DNA of 64,000 nucleotides, taken from Dyadobacter sp. Leaf189 (GTDB lineage: Bacteria; Bacteroidota; Bacteroidia; Cytophagales; Spirosomataceae). The stretch covers positions 310,001 to 374,000 of the forward strand of contig NZ_LMPS01000006.1 of NCBI RefSeq assembly GCF_001424405.1, read 5' to 3'. A program made the position numbers and the translations under genes. Positions 18,144-26,393 of the stretch are shown piece by piece. Every line of letters starts with the position of its first letter. Within the stretch, counting starts at the first letter, position 1. Below the pieces are notes generated by a model. It was not told where the DNA came from, did no database searches, and was given only the letters and a program-made list of their open reading frames with translations.

Positions 18144-19838
18144 ATGGCATACTTCAATATTGATGCGGAAAAAGCCCGGACATTTGATGCAATCGTGGTT
18201 GGAACGGGCATTAGCGGCGGCTGGGCTGCCAAAGAATTAACTCAAAAAGGCTTGAAAACGCTGGTGCTGGAACGAGGGCAGGATGTAAAGCACATTGTCG
18301 ACTACCCTACTACCAATATGCTTCCCTGGGAATTTGAGCACCGGGGTCAGCCTTCGCTGGCGATACGTGAAGCCAATCCGATTGCCAGCAAACATTATAT
18401 TTTCAAAGAGGACGCCATGCATTTTGTTGTCAAAGATGCATTCCACCCTTATGTGCAGGAAAAACCTTTCGACTGGATGCGCGGCTACCAGGTAGGCGGC
18501 CGGTCGCTGTTGTGGGCAAGACAAACGCAGCGCTGGTCGGATTACGATTTTGAAGGTCCCGCCCGCGACGGTTTTGGGATCGACTGGCCGATCAGGTACA
18601 AGGATATTGCTCCCTGGTACAGCTACGTAGAGAAATTTGCAGGTATTTCGGGAAACAAAGACGGGCTCCCGCAGTTACCTGATGGTGAATTTCTTCCGCC
18701 GCACGAAATGAGCTGCGTTGAAAAGCATTTCACTGATCAAACTGCCAAAAACTATAAGAATACGCGACCAATTATCATTGGCAGAGCAGCACACATCACT
18801 GATCCGCAGCCTGTACACCTGGAACAAGGCCGGGCAAAATGCCAGCACAGGAACATGTGTCAGCGCGGCTGCCCGTTTGGAGGGTATTTCAGTACAAACT
18901 CTTCTACTTTACCCTGGGCTGAAAAGACGGGGAACCTCACGCTCCGGCCGCATTCGGTGGTGCATTCGGTTATTTATGACGAGAAGAAAAAAAGAGCTAC
19001 CGGCGTGCGGGTGGTAGATGCGATCACCAAGGAAATGAGCGAATACTATGCAAAAGTGATTTTCATCAATGCGTCTGCCATTAACTCCAACCTGATCCTG
19101 CTCAACTCCCGGTCGAGCCGCTTTCCCGATGGACTCGGAAACGACAGCGGTACGCTGGGTAAATACATTGGTTTTCACAATTACCGCGGCCGGGTCAGTG
19201 CCGAGTTCGACGGGTTTCACGATCGTACCACCGACGGCCGCCGCCCGAATGGCGCTTACATTCCAAGATTCAGGAACGTTTTCAAACAGGAAACAGACTT
19301 CCTCCGCGGCTATGCAGTTTCCATGAGCGCGTCGAAAATGGGCAATGCCAACAATGGTATTGGTGAAGATCTGAAAGCGAGCCTCTTTGCGCCGGACGAG
19401 AGCGGTTGGAGCATCGGTACTCAGATGATGGGAGAAACGCTGCCGAAAGAAAGCAATATGATCAGTCTGCACCCGACGCTCACCGATGCCTGGGGTATCC
19501 CACAGCTACGGATGTCAGTCGCATTCGATGAGAACGACATGAAAATGGTTCAGGATTTTTATACCGAGCTGAGTGAAATGTTGTCTAAAGCAGGATTTAC
19601 AAACATCAAAACAGCAGATACAAAACGAAACCCGGGCAGTGAAAACCACGAAATGGGCGGCATCCGAATGGGCAACGACCCAAAAACATCCATGCTCAAC
19701 AAATGGAACCAGCTACACCATTGTCCAAACGTAATCGTCACCGACGGCGGCTGCATGACCTCAACCTCCACCCAAAACCCCTCCCTAACCTACATGGCAC
19801 TGACCGCGAGGGCGGTGGATCATTATTTGAAAGGCTGA
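18144..19838 (+). CDS. GMC-family FAD oxidoreductase (gluconate/glucoside dehydrogenase large-subunit type)
   Basis: 564 residues. The FAD-binding Rossmann motif is VVGTGISGGWAAKEL near residue 17. A Cys-rich segment C-Q-H-R-N-M-C-Q-R-G-C lies at about 233-243, a feature of gluconate 2-dehydrogenase and fructose 5-dehydrogenase-like flavoproteins. The C-terminal domain has the active-site His in SENHEMGGIRMG near 502 and the Asn in TQNPSLTYMALTARA. These enzymes oxidise sugars, or glycosides at C3, and usually pair with a small gluconate 2-dehydrogenase subunit 3, which carries the Tat signal; no such gene is next to it here. It has no signal peptide of its own, so export would need that partner from elsewhere, or it stays cytosolic. 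Confidence 0.85.
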   Translation: MAYFNIDAEKARTFDAIVVGTGISGGWAAKELTQKGLKTLVLERGQDVKHIVDYPTTNMLPWEFEHRGQPSLAIREANPIASKHYIFKEDAMHFVVKDAFHPYVQEKPFDWMRGYQVGGRSLLWARQTQRWSDYDFEGPARDGFGIDWPIRYKDIAPWYSYVEKFAGISGNKDGLPQLPDGEFLPPHEMSCVEKHFTDQTAKNYKNTRPIIIGRAAHITDPQPVHLEQGRAKCQHRNMCQRGCPFGGYFSTNSSTLPWAEKTGNLTLRPHSVVHSVIYDEKKKRATGVRVVDAITKEMSEYYAKVIFINASAINSNLILLNSRSSRFPDGLGNDSGTLGKYIGFHNYRGRVSAEFDGFHDRTTDGRRPNGAYIPRFRNVFKQETDFLRGYAVSMSASKMGNANNGIGEDLKASLFAPDESGWSIGTQMMGETLPKESNMISLHPTLTDAWGIPQLRMSVAFDENDMKMVQDFYTELSEMLSKAGFTNIKTADTKRNPGSENHEMGGIRMGNDPKTSMLNKWNQLHHCPNVIVTDGGCMTSTSTQNPSLTYMALTARAVDHYLKG

Positions 19839-19840
19839 GT

Positions 19841-19944
19841 CTTCGACTGCGCTCAGACTGACAAGTGCTCCTATTTGTCACCCTGAGCGCACCGGGCCGC
19901 CGGGCGGTCGAAGGGCATGGCGCACGCTCCCTTCGACCCGCTCA
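19841..19944. repeat. REP-like palindromic intergenic repeat (CTTCGAC...GTCGAAG)
   Basis: The left arm (CTTCGAC 19841-19847, GCGCTCA 19849-19855, TGACA 19859-19863) pairs with the right arm (TGTCA 19876-19880, TGAGCGC 19884-19890, GTCGAAG 19907-19913). The right arm carries a 16-base GC-rich insert at 19891-19906. A second hairpin, GTCGAAGGG (19907-19915) with CCCTTCGAC (19929-19937), follows. Motifs of this kind are widespread as dispersed repeats in Bacteroidota genomes. It lies between the GMC gene stop and the KTSC gene and overlaps the latter's 3' end. Confidence 0.75.
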
Positions 19945-20126
19945 AATTCAAAGTTACCTTTGATATACTTATTCAAAAAAGTACCCTTGGATGTGGTGGC
20001 CTTCATGGCCTGGTACACTTCCAGGGGTACTTTTTTATAGTCGTAGACCATCCCGGAAACGTAGGTGATCCTGAGTGTTTCCGTATCTCCGTCATAGCTG
20101 TATGATGAAACGACCGAGGATGGCAT
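19878..20126 (-). CDS. KTSC-domain protein with repeat-encoded C-terminal tail
   Basis: 82 residues. The KTSC domain fills about residues 1-65, with YSYDGDTETLRITYVSG, a YDYKKVP strand and TSKGTFLNKYIKG, the family's signature region. KTSC domains are about 60 residues, occur alone or fused to nucleic-acid enzymes, and their function is unsettled. The last 20 or so residues (ERVEGSVRHALRPPGGPVRSG) are translated from the palindromic repeat at 19841-19944, in which the stop codon also lies; they are probably not part of the fold. No signal peptide. Confidence 0.8.
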   Translation of the reverse strand: MPSSVVSSYSYDGDTETLRITYVSGMVYDYKKVPLEVYQAMKATTSKGTFLNKYIKGNFEFERVEGSVRHALRPPGGPVRSG

Positions 20127-20132
20127 CTTGCA

Positions 20133-20819
20133 TTATTTGTTAAATTCGTCCAGTCTGGCGCGCAGGTCTTCTACCGGTTTTGAAGATACATTCGAGCTTC
20201 TGAAGACCGTTCCTGCGTCCTTCCAATCGTCATAAAATTCATTGTTGGCTTTGGTATCTACTGCCAATGCAGCTCCGTTGATCGTGATTCCGGCAAACAA
20301 TCCTTTGCTTCTCGAATAGGAATACACTTCCGCTTCCAGCTTGTAATCTGTCTGCGCAGAGGAGCTTCTCCCCATGGGCCCGGCTGCTACCGAAAGATCT
20401 CCGCCAAGTGTAAAACTTCCTTTCCCGATTTCAAGCAATGTTTTACTGTTCTTGAATACGAGTACCAGATCCACAGCCTGCACGCCGATCTGCGCACCGA
20501 TACTTCCGCCGGTAATGGTGATAAACACAGGATCGCTCCATTCCCCATTCTCCTTTTTCACCATTGCCACGCCGCGGCCGTACTTACCGCCCACCATCAA
20601 TCCTGCATTGATCATCTTAGGTATAATGATTACACCCTTTGAAATATTCAGCAACTGTGCGGGTATGTTCTCCTGCATCTCATTAAAATCATCCAAAACA
20701 GCAGTAGCAGCAACCAGCTTTTCTTCTTCTTTGGCCTGCGCCATTACAACTGTGTTTGCAAAAACACCTGACAGCAATAAAATCGCGATCAATCTTCCTT
20801 TCAATTCTGCAATGAACAT
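20133..20819 (-). CDS. SYLF-domain (YSC84-like) lipid-binding protein, exported
   Basis: 228 residues. A signal peptide is visible (LIAILLLSGVFANTVVMAQA). The SYLF domain occupies about residues 40-205, with NISKGVIIIPKMINAGLMVGG, the long Gly-rich stretch ITGGSIGAQIGVQAVDLVLV and GLFAGITINGAALAVD. The family binds phosphoinositide-like lipids in eukaryotes; bacterial members are exported and of unknown role, often stress-related. It lies 6 bases upstream of the KTSC gene on the same strand, so the two are probably one operon. Confidence 0.9.
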   Translation of the reverse strand: MFIAELKGRLIAILLLSGVFANTVVMAQAKEEEKLVAATAVLDDFNEMQENIPAQLLNISKGVIIIPKMINAGLMVGGKYGRGVAMVKKENGEWSDPVFITITGGSIGAQIGVQAVDLVLVFKNSKTLLEIGKGSFTLGGDLSVAAGPMGRSSSAQTDYKLEAEVYSYSRSKGLFAGITINGAALAVDTKANNEFYDDWKDAGTVFRSSNVSSKPVEDLRARLDEFNK

Positions 20820-21033
20820 GGTTAAAATAATTAGTGGATTGTGAGTAATTGTCTATAAAGTATCGTGCCGTAAATGCGCGTTTTCACATTTCCAGCCGCT
20901 GCGGCCGTCCTGTTTGTCATACTTTATTCATTTTCGACCGGATTAACGTATAGTAATGCGTTATATGATATATTGGTACGATTTTGTTGATTTAAATAAA
21001 CTGAAACACCATTTTCAATCTTACGCTACTATT

Positions 21034-21513
21034 ATGGATGCCAAAGCAATCAGCCTCAATGAACAGGAAGTAAAACCTGTTGTAGACCTGCTCAATGATT
21101 ACCTCGCCAACTACCACATTCACTACCAGAAACTGCGTGGATGCCACTGGAATATAAAGGGTCAGAACTTTTTTACACTGCATGTAAAATTTGAAGAGCT
21201 CTATACAAATGCACAGCTGACGATCGACGAGATTGCAGAACGTGTACTTACACTCGGAAAGGCGCCGCACAGTCGTTTTGCGGATTATATCAATGAATCG
21301 CAGATCAAGGAGATCAATACTATCGGAATGCAGGACCTGGCTATGGTGGACGCGATCCTGGACGATATGGCGAAGCTGATCGAGCTGGAACGCGAGCTGC
21401 TCGAAGCTACTTCGCAGGCTGGTGACGACGGTTCCAATGATATGGTCAACCGTTTCATGCAGTTTAAAGAAAAGAATACCTGGATGCTGCGTTCTTTCGC
21501 AGGCAAAAAATAA
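21034..21513 (+). CDS. dps: Dps-family ferritin-like DNA-protection protein
   Basis: 159 residues from the ATG at 21034; the 26 residues before it in the same frame (from 20956) do not fit the family. The ferroxidase site is intact: His in RGCHWNIKG, the H-x-K-F-E-E-L-Y segment, and DEIAER. The protein should form a dodecamer that oxidises and stores iron with hydrogen peroxide and shields DNA in stress. The terminator at 21538-21567 closes the transcript, so it is a single-gene unit. Regulation is not evident; a TACGATTTTG stretch at 20977-20986 loosely resembles a -7 box. Confidence 0.93.
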   Translation: MDAKAISLNEQEVKPVVDLLNDYLANYHIHYQKLRGCHWNIKGQNFFTLHVKFEELYTNAQLTIDEIAERVLTLGKAPHSRFADYINESQIKEINTIGMQDLAMVDAILDDMAKLIELERELLEATSQAGDDGSNDMVNRFMQFKEKNTWMLRSFAGKK

Positions 21514-21537
21514 AGTCAGGCCAACACCGATTTTACC

Positions 21538-21567
21538 AAAACCATCTGCCTTGCAGGTGGTTTTTTG
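21538..21567 (+). terminator. intrinsic terminator of dps
   Basis: Stem AACCATCTGC and GCAGGTGGTT (one G-T pair) with a 3-base loop, followed by TTTT and G, 25 bases past the dps stop. Confidence 0.85.
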
Positions 21568-21609
21568 CGTTTCTATGATTTACTTGTATTCGTCTTTAAA
21601 ATCAAAACC

Positions 21610-22935
21610 ATGCGCACTATACCACAACACCGGATCGGGAGATTCAGCTTGTTAGGAGCTGTCAAATTTGCACAGGACCCGCTGCACTTTCTGCGGCAAG
21701 GTTTCGATCAGTGTGGCGATACTTTCAGGATCAGGCTCTTCCGTGAGTTTGTGATCAGCCGTGATCCCGGATTTTTCAAACACATTCTGCAGCAGCATAA
21801 TAAAGATTTCAAGAAAGGAAGCTCTTCCAAAATGCTGCAGCCCGTGCTTGGCAATGGACTGGTCACGAGCGAAGGCGATTTCTGGCTGCGGCAGCGGCGA
21901 CTGGTTCAGCCTGCCTTTCACCGGGAGCGTTTACAGGAACTGTTCCTCTCGATGGGCGACCTCACAGCAGCTTTTCTGGACGATATGGAAGCGGTTCGCG
22001 GGAAAGAAGCCATTGATATTGATGCCAAAATGATGGCGATCACTTCGGATATCGCATTGAAGACGCTGTTTGGAAATATGACAAGCGAAGACAAAGCGCA
22101 GATTTACAAGCAGGTAACACGTACGCAGAAATACCTGGTGACCCGCGTGCGCCGGCCGTACCGCAGGCCATTAATGGCGATCAACGGGGAAGATAAGTAC
22201 TTCCGTACCGACCTGGGCTACTTCAATAAGCTGATCTTTAATTTTATAGAGCAAAGAAGAAAGTCGGGCGACGCGCCTAATGATCTACTTCAACTCCTGC
22301 TGGACAGTACCGACGAAGATACTGGCGAGCAAATGAACGATCAGCAGATCCGCGACGAGGCGATCACCATGTTTGCAGCCGGCCACGAAACCTCGGCGAC
22401 CGGCCTGAGCTGGCTCTTGTGGGAGCTATCCAAACAACCTGCTATCACCAGCCGGATCAGGGAAGAAAGTGATATTTTTGACAATGTGCCTACTTTCGAG
22501 CAGCTGATGCGCATGCCTTATACCCGGCAGGTTGTCGAAGAAGGGCTCCGGATGTACCCGCCCGCCTGGACCATGACACGGGAGGCGGTGATCAACAGCG
22601 ATATCGAAGGGTACCACATTCCCAAAGGCACCTCCGTGTTTTTGTCCGTTTTCGAGCTGCACCGGAACCCGCATTTATGGGAAAATCCTTCTGTTTTCAA
22701 TCCCGGCAATTTCAATGCTGAAAATGTAAAGAACCGGCCTAAATTCAACTATCTGCCCTTTGGAGCAGGTCCGCGGATATGTATCGGACAGCAATTTGCG
22801 ATGATGGAAATGCAGTTGCTGCTCGCCTCACTGGTCAAGCGTTTTACTTTTGAAAATGATCCTGCGCACACCGTCGGAATGCACCCCCAGATTGTTCTTA
22901 AATCCACAAATGGTATTAAATTGTACGTGAGATAA
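21610..22935 (+). CDS. cytochrome P450
   Basis: 441 residues from the ATG at 21610; the longer frame begins with a TTG at 21565 inside the terminator T-run and is unlikely. All hallmark P450 elements are present: I-helix AGHETSATG near 257, the K-helix E-x-x-R (VVEEGLRMYPP), and the haem loop FGAGPRICIG with the ligand Cys near 391. There is no membrane anchor, so it is soluble. It needs an external ferredoxin or flavodoxin system, none of which is adjacent. The overall sequence resembles fatty-acid or alkane-hydroxylating bacterial groups (CYP102/110/4-like), but the substrate is not deducible. The antiporter gene starts 18 bases downstream, probably co-transcribed. Confidence 0.92.
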   Translation: MRTIPQHRIGRFSLLGAVKFAQDPLHFLRQGFDQCGDTFRIRLFREFVISRDPGFFKHILQQHNKDFKKGSSSKMLQPVLGNGLVTSEGDFWLRQRRLVQPAFHRERLQELFLSMGDLTAAFLDDMEAVRGKEAIDIDAKMMAITSDIALKTLFGNMTSEDKAQIYKQVTRTQKYLVTRVRRPYRRPLMAINGEDKYFRTDLGYFNKLIFNFIEQRRKSGDAPNDLLQLLLDSTDEDTGEQMNDQQIRDEAITMFAAGHETSATGLSWLLWELSKQPAITSRIREESDIFDNVPTFEQLMRMPYTRQVVEEGLRMYPPAWTMTREAVINSDIEGYHIPKGTSVFLSVFELHRNPHLWENPSVFNPGNFNAENVKNRPKFNYLPFGAGPRICIGQQFAMMEMQLLLASLVKRFTFENDPAHTVGMHPQIVLKSTNGIKLYVR

Positions 22936-22953
22936 GTTCACTCCTACGCCTGT

Positions 22954-24567
22954 ATGCACAACGATATCATTCTGTACCTTTCGCTCATTGTCATCATTTT
23001 GTTCCTGGTAATGCTGGCGCAGCGGATCAAGGTATCTTATCCGATCGTGCTTGTCCTTGGCGGACTGGTGCTCGGCTTTGTTCCCGGCATTCCGCAGATT
23101 GACATCAATCCCGACCTGATCTTCCTAATCTTTTTGCCTCCGCTGCTTTTTGAAGCCGCGTGGCAAACTTCCTGGAAAGACTTCTGGAAATGGCGGCGCG
23201 TAATTGGCTCTTTTGCATTCGGTATAGTCATTTTCACCTCCTGCGTAATCGCATTTGTCTCCAAAGCCATTATCCCGGGCTTTACACTTGCACTTGGTTT
23301 TCTACTCGGCGGCATTATCTCTCCGCCGGACGCAGTTGCGGCTACTTCCATTCTTAAAGATGTAAAAGTATCCAAACGACTGATTGCGATCGTGGAAGGC
23401 GAGAGCCTGCTCAATGATGCTTCCAGCCTTATCGTATTCCGGTTTGCACTGGCTGCCATCATCACCGGCCAGTTTGTCCTGGCAGAAGCTGTGACAAGTT
23501 TTTTCCTGGTCATAATCATGGGTTTTGCTATCGGTATCGGCATTGCATTGCTGTTCTACGCAATCCATCGGTGGATGCCCACAACGCCAAGTATCGACAC
23601 CATCCTGACTTTCGTGGCTCCCTATACCATGTACATCGTGGCGGAAGAATTTCACTATTCAGGTGTGATTGCGGTGGTAACCGGCGGCTTGTTCCTGTCC
23701 GACAGGAGTCACAGCATTTTAAGCCACCTGAGCCGCATTCAGGGAGTTAATGTGTGGAGTACGGTCGGGTTTGTGCTCAACGGAATCGTATTCATGCTCA
23801 TCGGACTCGAACTGCCGATTATCATAGAACAGCTGGGAGATACTTCGCTTTTTGACGCCATCAAATACGGATTGATTATTTCCCTTGTCGTCATCATCAC
23901 ACGCATTATCAGCACGTTGGGCGCGTCTGTGTTTACCGTTTTTATCAGCAGATTCATCCGAACAGCGGACAGCAGTCCCGGCTGGCGGGCGCCGCTTGCT
24001 TTCGGGTGGACAGGAATGCGCGGCGTAGTTTCATTAGCTGCCGCATTGTCCATTCCGCATTTGATTAATGGCGGGCAACCGTTCCCGCAACGCAACCTGA
24101 TCCTCTTTATTACGTTCGTGGTAATCATGGTAACGCTTGTTTTTCAGGGACTAACGCTGCCGTGGGTGATCAAAATGCTGAATATCGAAGAAATGGACTA
24201 CGATGTTACCGTTCAGGAACAGGATGTGCTGATCCGGCGTAAACTTGCGCAGGAAGCGCTCAGCCTGATCAATGAACAGTATGCAGACGTGGTGCCCCAC
24301 AACGAGCTGCTGCAAAGCCTGAAATACAAACTCGAAAGTGATATCGGATTTTTAAATCACGTAAGAGAAAGTGACCCGCAGCATTCCGGCCACGATTATG
24401 TGACGCAATACCAGTCGATCAGCAAAGAAATCCTGGAAAGAAAAAGGGAGCTGCTACACAAATTCAACAAGAAGGCGATGTTTGAGGAAGAGGTGGTAAG
24501 GCAGCACCTGGCGCAGCTGGATCTGGAAGAAGAAAAAGTAAGGCAGCAATTCCTCCATATGGAATAA
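22954..24567 (+). CDS. Na+/H+ antiporter, CPA1 (NhaP/NHE) family
   Basis: 537 residues with about 12 membrane helices through residue 415 and a cytosolic helical tail (about 420-537) rich in charged residues. Diagnostic blocks are GGIISPPDAVAATSILKD near 125 and GESLLNDASSLIVFRFAL near 149, where the two Asp residues are the cation-exchange sites of the family, and FGWTGMRGVVSLAAALSIP near 350. It exchanges Na+ or K+ for protons to control pH and salt. It follows the P450 gene at 18 bases and converges on the nucleotidase operon, with only 12 bases between the stops and no terminator. Confidence 0.92.
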   Translation: MHNDIILYLSLIVIILFLVMLAQRIKVSYPIVLVLGGLVLGFVPGIPQIDINPDLIFLIFLPPLLFEAAWQTSWKDFWKWRRVIGSFAFGIVIFTSCVIAFVSKAIIPGFTLALGFLLGGIISPPDAVAATSILKDVKVSKRLIAIVEGESLLNDASSLIVFRFALAAIITGQFVLAEAVTSFFLVIIMGFAIGIGIALLFYAIHRWMPTTPSIDTILTFVAPYTMYIVAEEFHYSGVIAVVTGGLFLSDRSHSILSHLSRIQGVNVWSTVGFVLNGIVFMLIGLELPIIIEQLGDTSLFDAIKYGLIISLVVIITRIISTLGASVFTVFISRFIRTADSSPGWRAPLAFGWTGMRGVVSLAAALSIPHLINGGQPFPQRNLILFITFVVIMVTLVFQGLTLPWVIKMLNIEEMDYDVTVQEQDVLIRRKLAQEALSLINEQYADVVPHNELLQSLKYKLESDIGFLNHVRESDPQHSGHDYVTQYQSISKEILERKRELLHKFNKKAMFEEEVVRQHLAQLDLEEEKVRQQFLHME

Positions 24568-24579
24568 TGCCGCCCTTTG

Positions 24580-25545
24580 TTATACCCTGCCCTGCCCGTG
24601 AATGGGATAAACGGAAGATACCATTTTCTGTCGCCCCGATTTCCTGTCAAAGAAGTAATCAAGCCTTCCGAGATTAATTCCTGCAAATCCGACCTGATTG
24701 ATTGTGGTCGGCTTTCCGTCGAGGTTCATCACCGCTTCGGGCGTTTTCATGAAAGTGTGCGTATGGCCACCAATAATCAGGTCAATGTTCCTCGTCGATC
24801 GGGCCAGGATCAAGTCCGACACTTTATCATCGCGGTACTTATATCCCAAATGCGACAAACAAACCACGAGATCGCATTTAAGCTCATTTCTCAGCAAGCT
24901 GGCGGTTTCATTGGCTTTGGCAATTGGATCCAGGTACTGCGTTTCCAGGTAATTCTTTTTGTTGACCAAACCATGCAGCTGGATACCCAAACCAAATACA
25001 CCCACCTTGATACCCTGCTTTTTAAATACCTGATAAGGCCGCGTTTTGTCTTGCAGCTCAGTATTCTCAAAATTGTAGTTGCTTACCAGGAACGGAAAGT
25101 TGGCGTGCGGGAGCTGTTTCGCAAAACCGGCTATCCCGTTGTCGAAATCGTGGTTCCCCATGGTGGCCGCGTCGTAGCCCATCCGGCTCATTGCTACCAT
25201 CTCTACCTCACCTCCGTATAAATTGAAATACGGTGTTCCCTGAAAAATATCGCCTGCGTCAAGCAGCAGCACGTTGGGCTGTTCCTTTCTGATCTTTGTG
25301 ATCAAAGCGGACCGTCTGGCTACGCCGCCGAGTCCCTGGTTACGCGAGCCGTCCATTGGGAATGGTTCAATCTGGCTGTGCACATCGTTAGTGTGCAATA
25401 TCGTAAGCTGAACCGTAGCATCTTTCCCGAAGGCAGTTAAAGGCGCAGATCCCAACCCCATGAATGCAGCCGCACCCAGACTTTTTCGCAAAAACTCCCT
25501 CCTGCTATTCGTTGACAATCGTGATTCTTCCATCGAGTTGGGCAT
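24580..25545 (-). CDS. Tat-exported metallophosphoesterase, catalytic half of a split 5'-nucleotidase
   Basis: 321 residues. A twin-arginine signal is visible, SRREFLRKSLGAAAFMG. The calcineurin-like catalytic domain has all metal motifs: HTNDVHSQIEPF, GDIFQGTP, GNHDFDNG and GGHTHTF. It stops after the catalytic domain, where UshA-type 5'-nucleotidases continue with a substrate-specificity domain; that domain is encoded by the gene just upstream, and the two reading frames overlap by 41 bases. It should release phosphate and nucleosides from extracellular nucleotides in the periplasm. A start at 25533 (MEESRL) is also possible. Confidence 0.9.
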   Translation of the reverse strand: MPNSMEESRLSTNSRREFLRKSLGAAAFMGLGSAPLTAFGKDATVQLTILHTNDVHSQIEPFPMDGSRNQGLGGVARRSALITKIRKEQPNVLLLDAGDIFQGTPYFNLYGGEVEMVAMSRMGYDAATMGNHDFDNGIAGFAKQLPHANFPFLVSNYNFENTELQDKTRPYQVFKKQGIKVGVFGLGIQLHGLVNKKNYLETQYLDPIAKANETASLLRNELKCDLVVCLSHLGYKYRDDKVSDLILARSTRNIDLIIGGHTHTFMKTPEAVMNLDGKPTTINQVGFAGINLGRLDYFFDRKSGRQKMVSSVYPIHGQGRV

Positions 25546-26278
25546 TGATTTTCTTTCCCTGCCGGGTTAGTTCATTGATATAATCCAATAATGCATCGCG
25601 AACTTTCCTGCCGATATCTCTTCGCTCTACTCCCTTTTTAAGAAAGTCCAGTTCATCTCCGCCGTCGGCCAGGTAGTCGTAAGTGACCAGTACGTAGCTT
25701 TTGTTTTTGTCCAGAGGCTGTCCCGCAATCTCGATATCAACTGCTTTTCCATTCCGGATCTTCATCCGCATTCCCGAGACTGGTTGTCCGTTTTTCTTTG
25801 CCACGAAATCAGCCAGCTCCTGCACATTATCCCCATTCAGTTTCAGGACAACGATTTCATTTTCAAATGGCATCAACTCGAAAACATTGGAAACGGTAAT
25901 ATCGCCTTTTGGCCAGGTAGTCCGCAGACCGCCTTTTGTCGCGAGTGCAAACTGTATCGAGGGTTCGCGTTTCAAGCCTTCCGTCAGCATAAAGTCGGCG
26001 AAGAAGTTGCCGAGGAGCGTTTCCGGGTTTCCCGGCTTGGTAAGTGCCTGCTCCGTTTGCCCGATCACGCGGCTCATTTCAGCCTGCATTTTCTGTTTGT
26101 AAGGAAGGTAGTACTTCACCATCGAGGAGTCCTCGGCGGTCTGCTGATCAATGCTGTATTGTTTGTAGTCATTGCTGGAAACAGCAAGCTGCTTCTGGCA
26201 GGAAGCGAGGAGAAGCGTAGTCAGGAGCAGGATAAAAATACCTTTTCCTTTTTGAATAAAGGGAGTCATAACAACCAT
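25505..26278 (-). CDS. lipoprotein with 5'-nucleotidase C-terminal (substrate-specificity) domain
   Basis: 257 residues. The lipoprotein signal FILLLTTLLLASC ends at Cys27 (or Cys24 if the ATG at 26269 is used). From about residue 80 it matches the 5_nucleotid_C domain: ETLLGNFFADFMLTEG, FELMPFENEIVVLKLNGDNV and YVLVTYDYLADGGDELDF, the segment that stacks the nucleoside base in UshA. No catalytic metal motifs are present, so it must work with the catalytic protein encoded by the overlapping downstream gene. The pair amounts to UshA cut in two with gene order reversed relative to domain order. Confidence 0.9.
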   Translation of the reverse strand: MVVMTPFIQKGKGIFILLLTTLLLASCQKQLAVSSNDYKQYSIDQQTAEDSSMVKYYLPYKQKMQAEMSRVIGQTEQALTKPGNPETLLGNFFADFMLTEGLKREPSIQFALATKGGLRTTWPKGDITVSNVFELMPFENEIVVLKLNGDNVQELADFVAKKNGQPVSGMRMKIRNGKAVDIEIAGQPLDKNKSYVLVTYDYLADGGDELDFLKKGVERRDIGRKVRDALLDYINELTRQGKKINAQLDGRITIVNE

Positions 26279-26310
26279 TTGTTACCTAAAAATAGCACGG
26301 AAAGTCCAAA

Positions 26311-26367
26311 CAAATAGCGGCCGGACCGAATAGTTGTAACACTATTTCCTGGCCCGGCCGCTATTTG
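26311..26367 (-). terminator. long hairpin between susD 1 and the nucleotidase genes
   Basis: Perfect 14 bp arms, CAAATAGCGGCCGG (26311-26324) and CCGGCCGCTATTTG (26354-26367). Inside them lies a second perfect 6 bp stem, AATAGT (26329-26334) and ACTATT (26341-26346), with loop TGTAAC. It stands 27 bases past the susD 1 stop and 33 bases before the lipoprotein start. A weak U-rich tract follows on the minus strand. It may terminate the susCD transcript or protect its 3' end. Confidence 0.7.
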
Positions 26368-26393
26368 TCTTGTTATCAATGCAATTTCAATCC

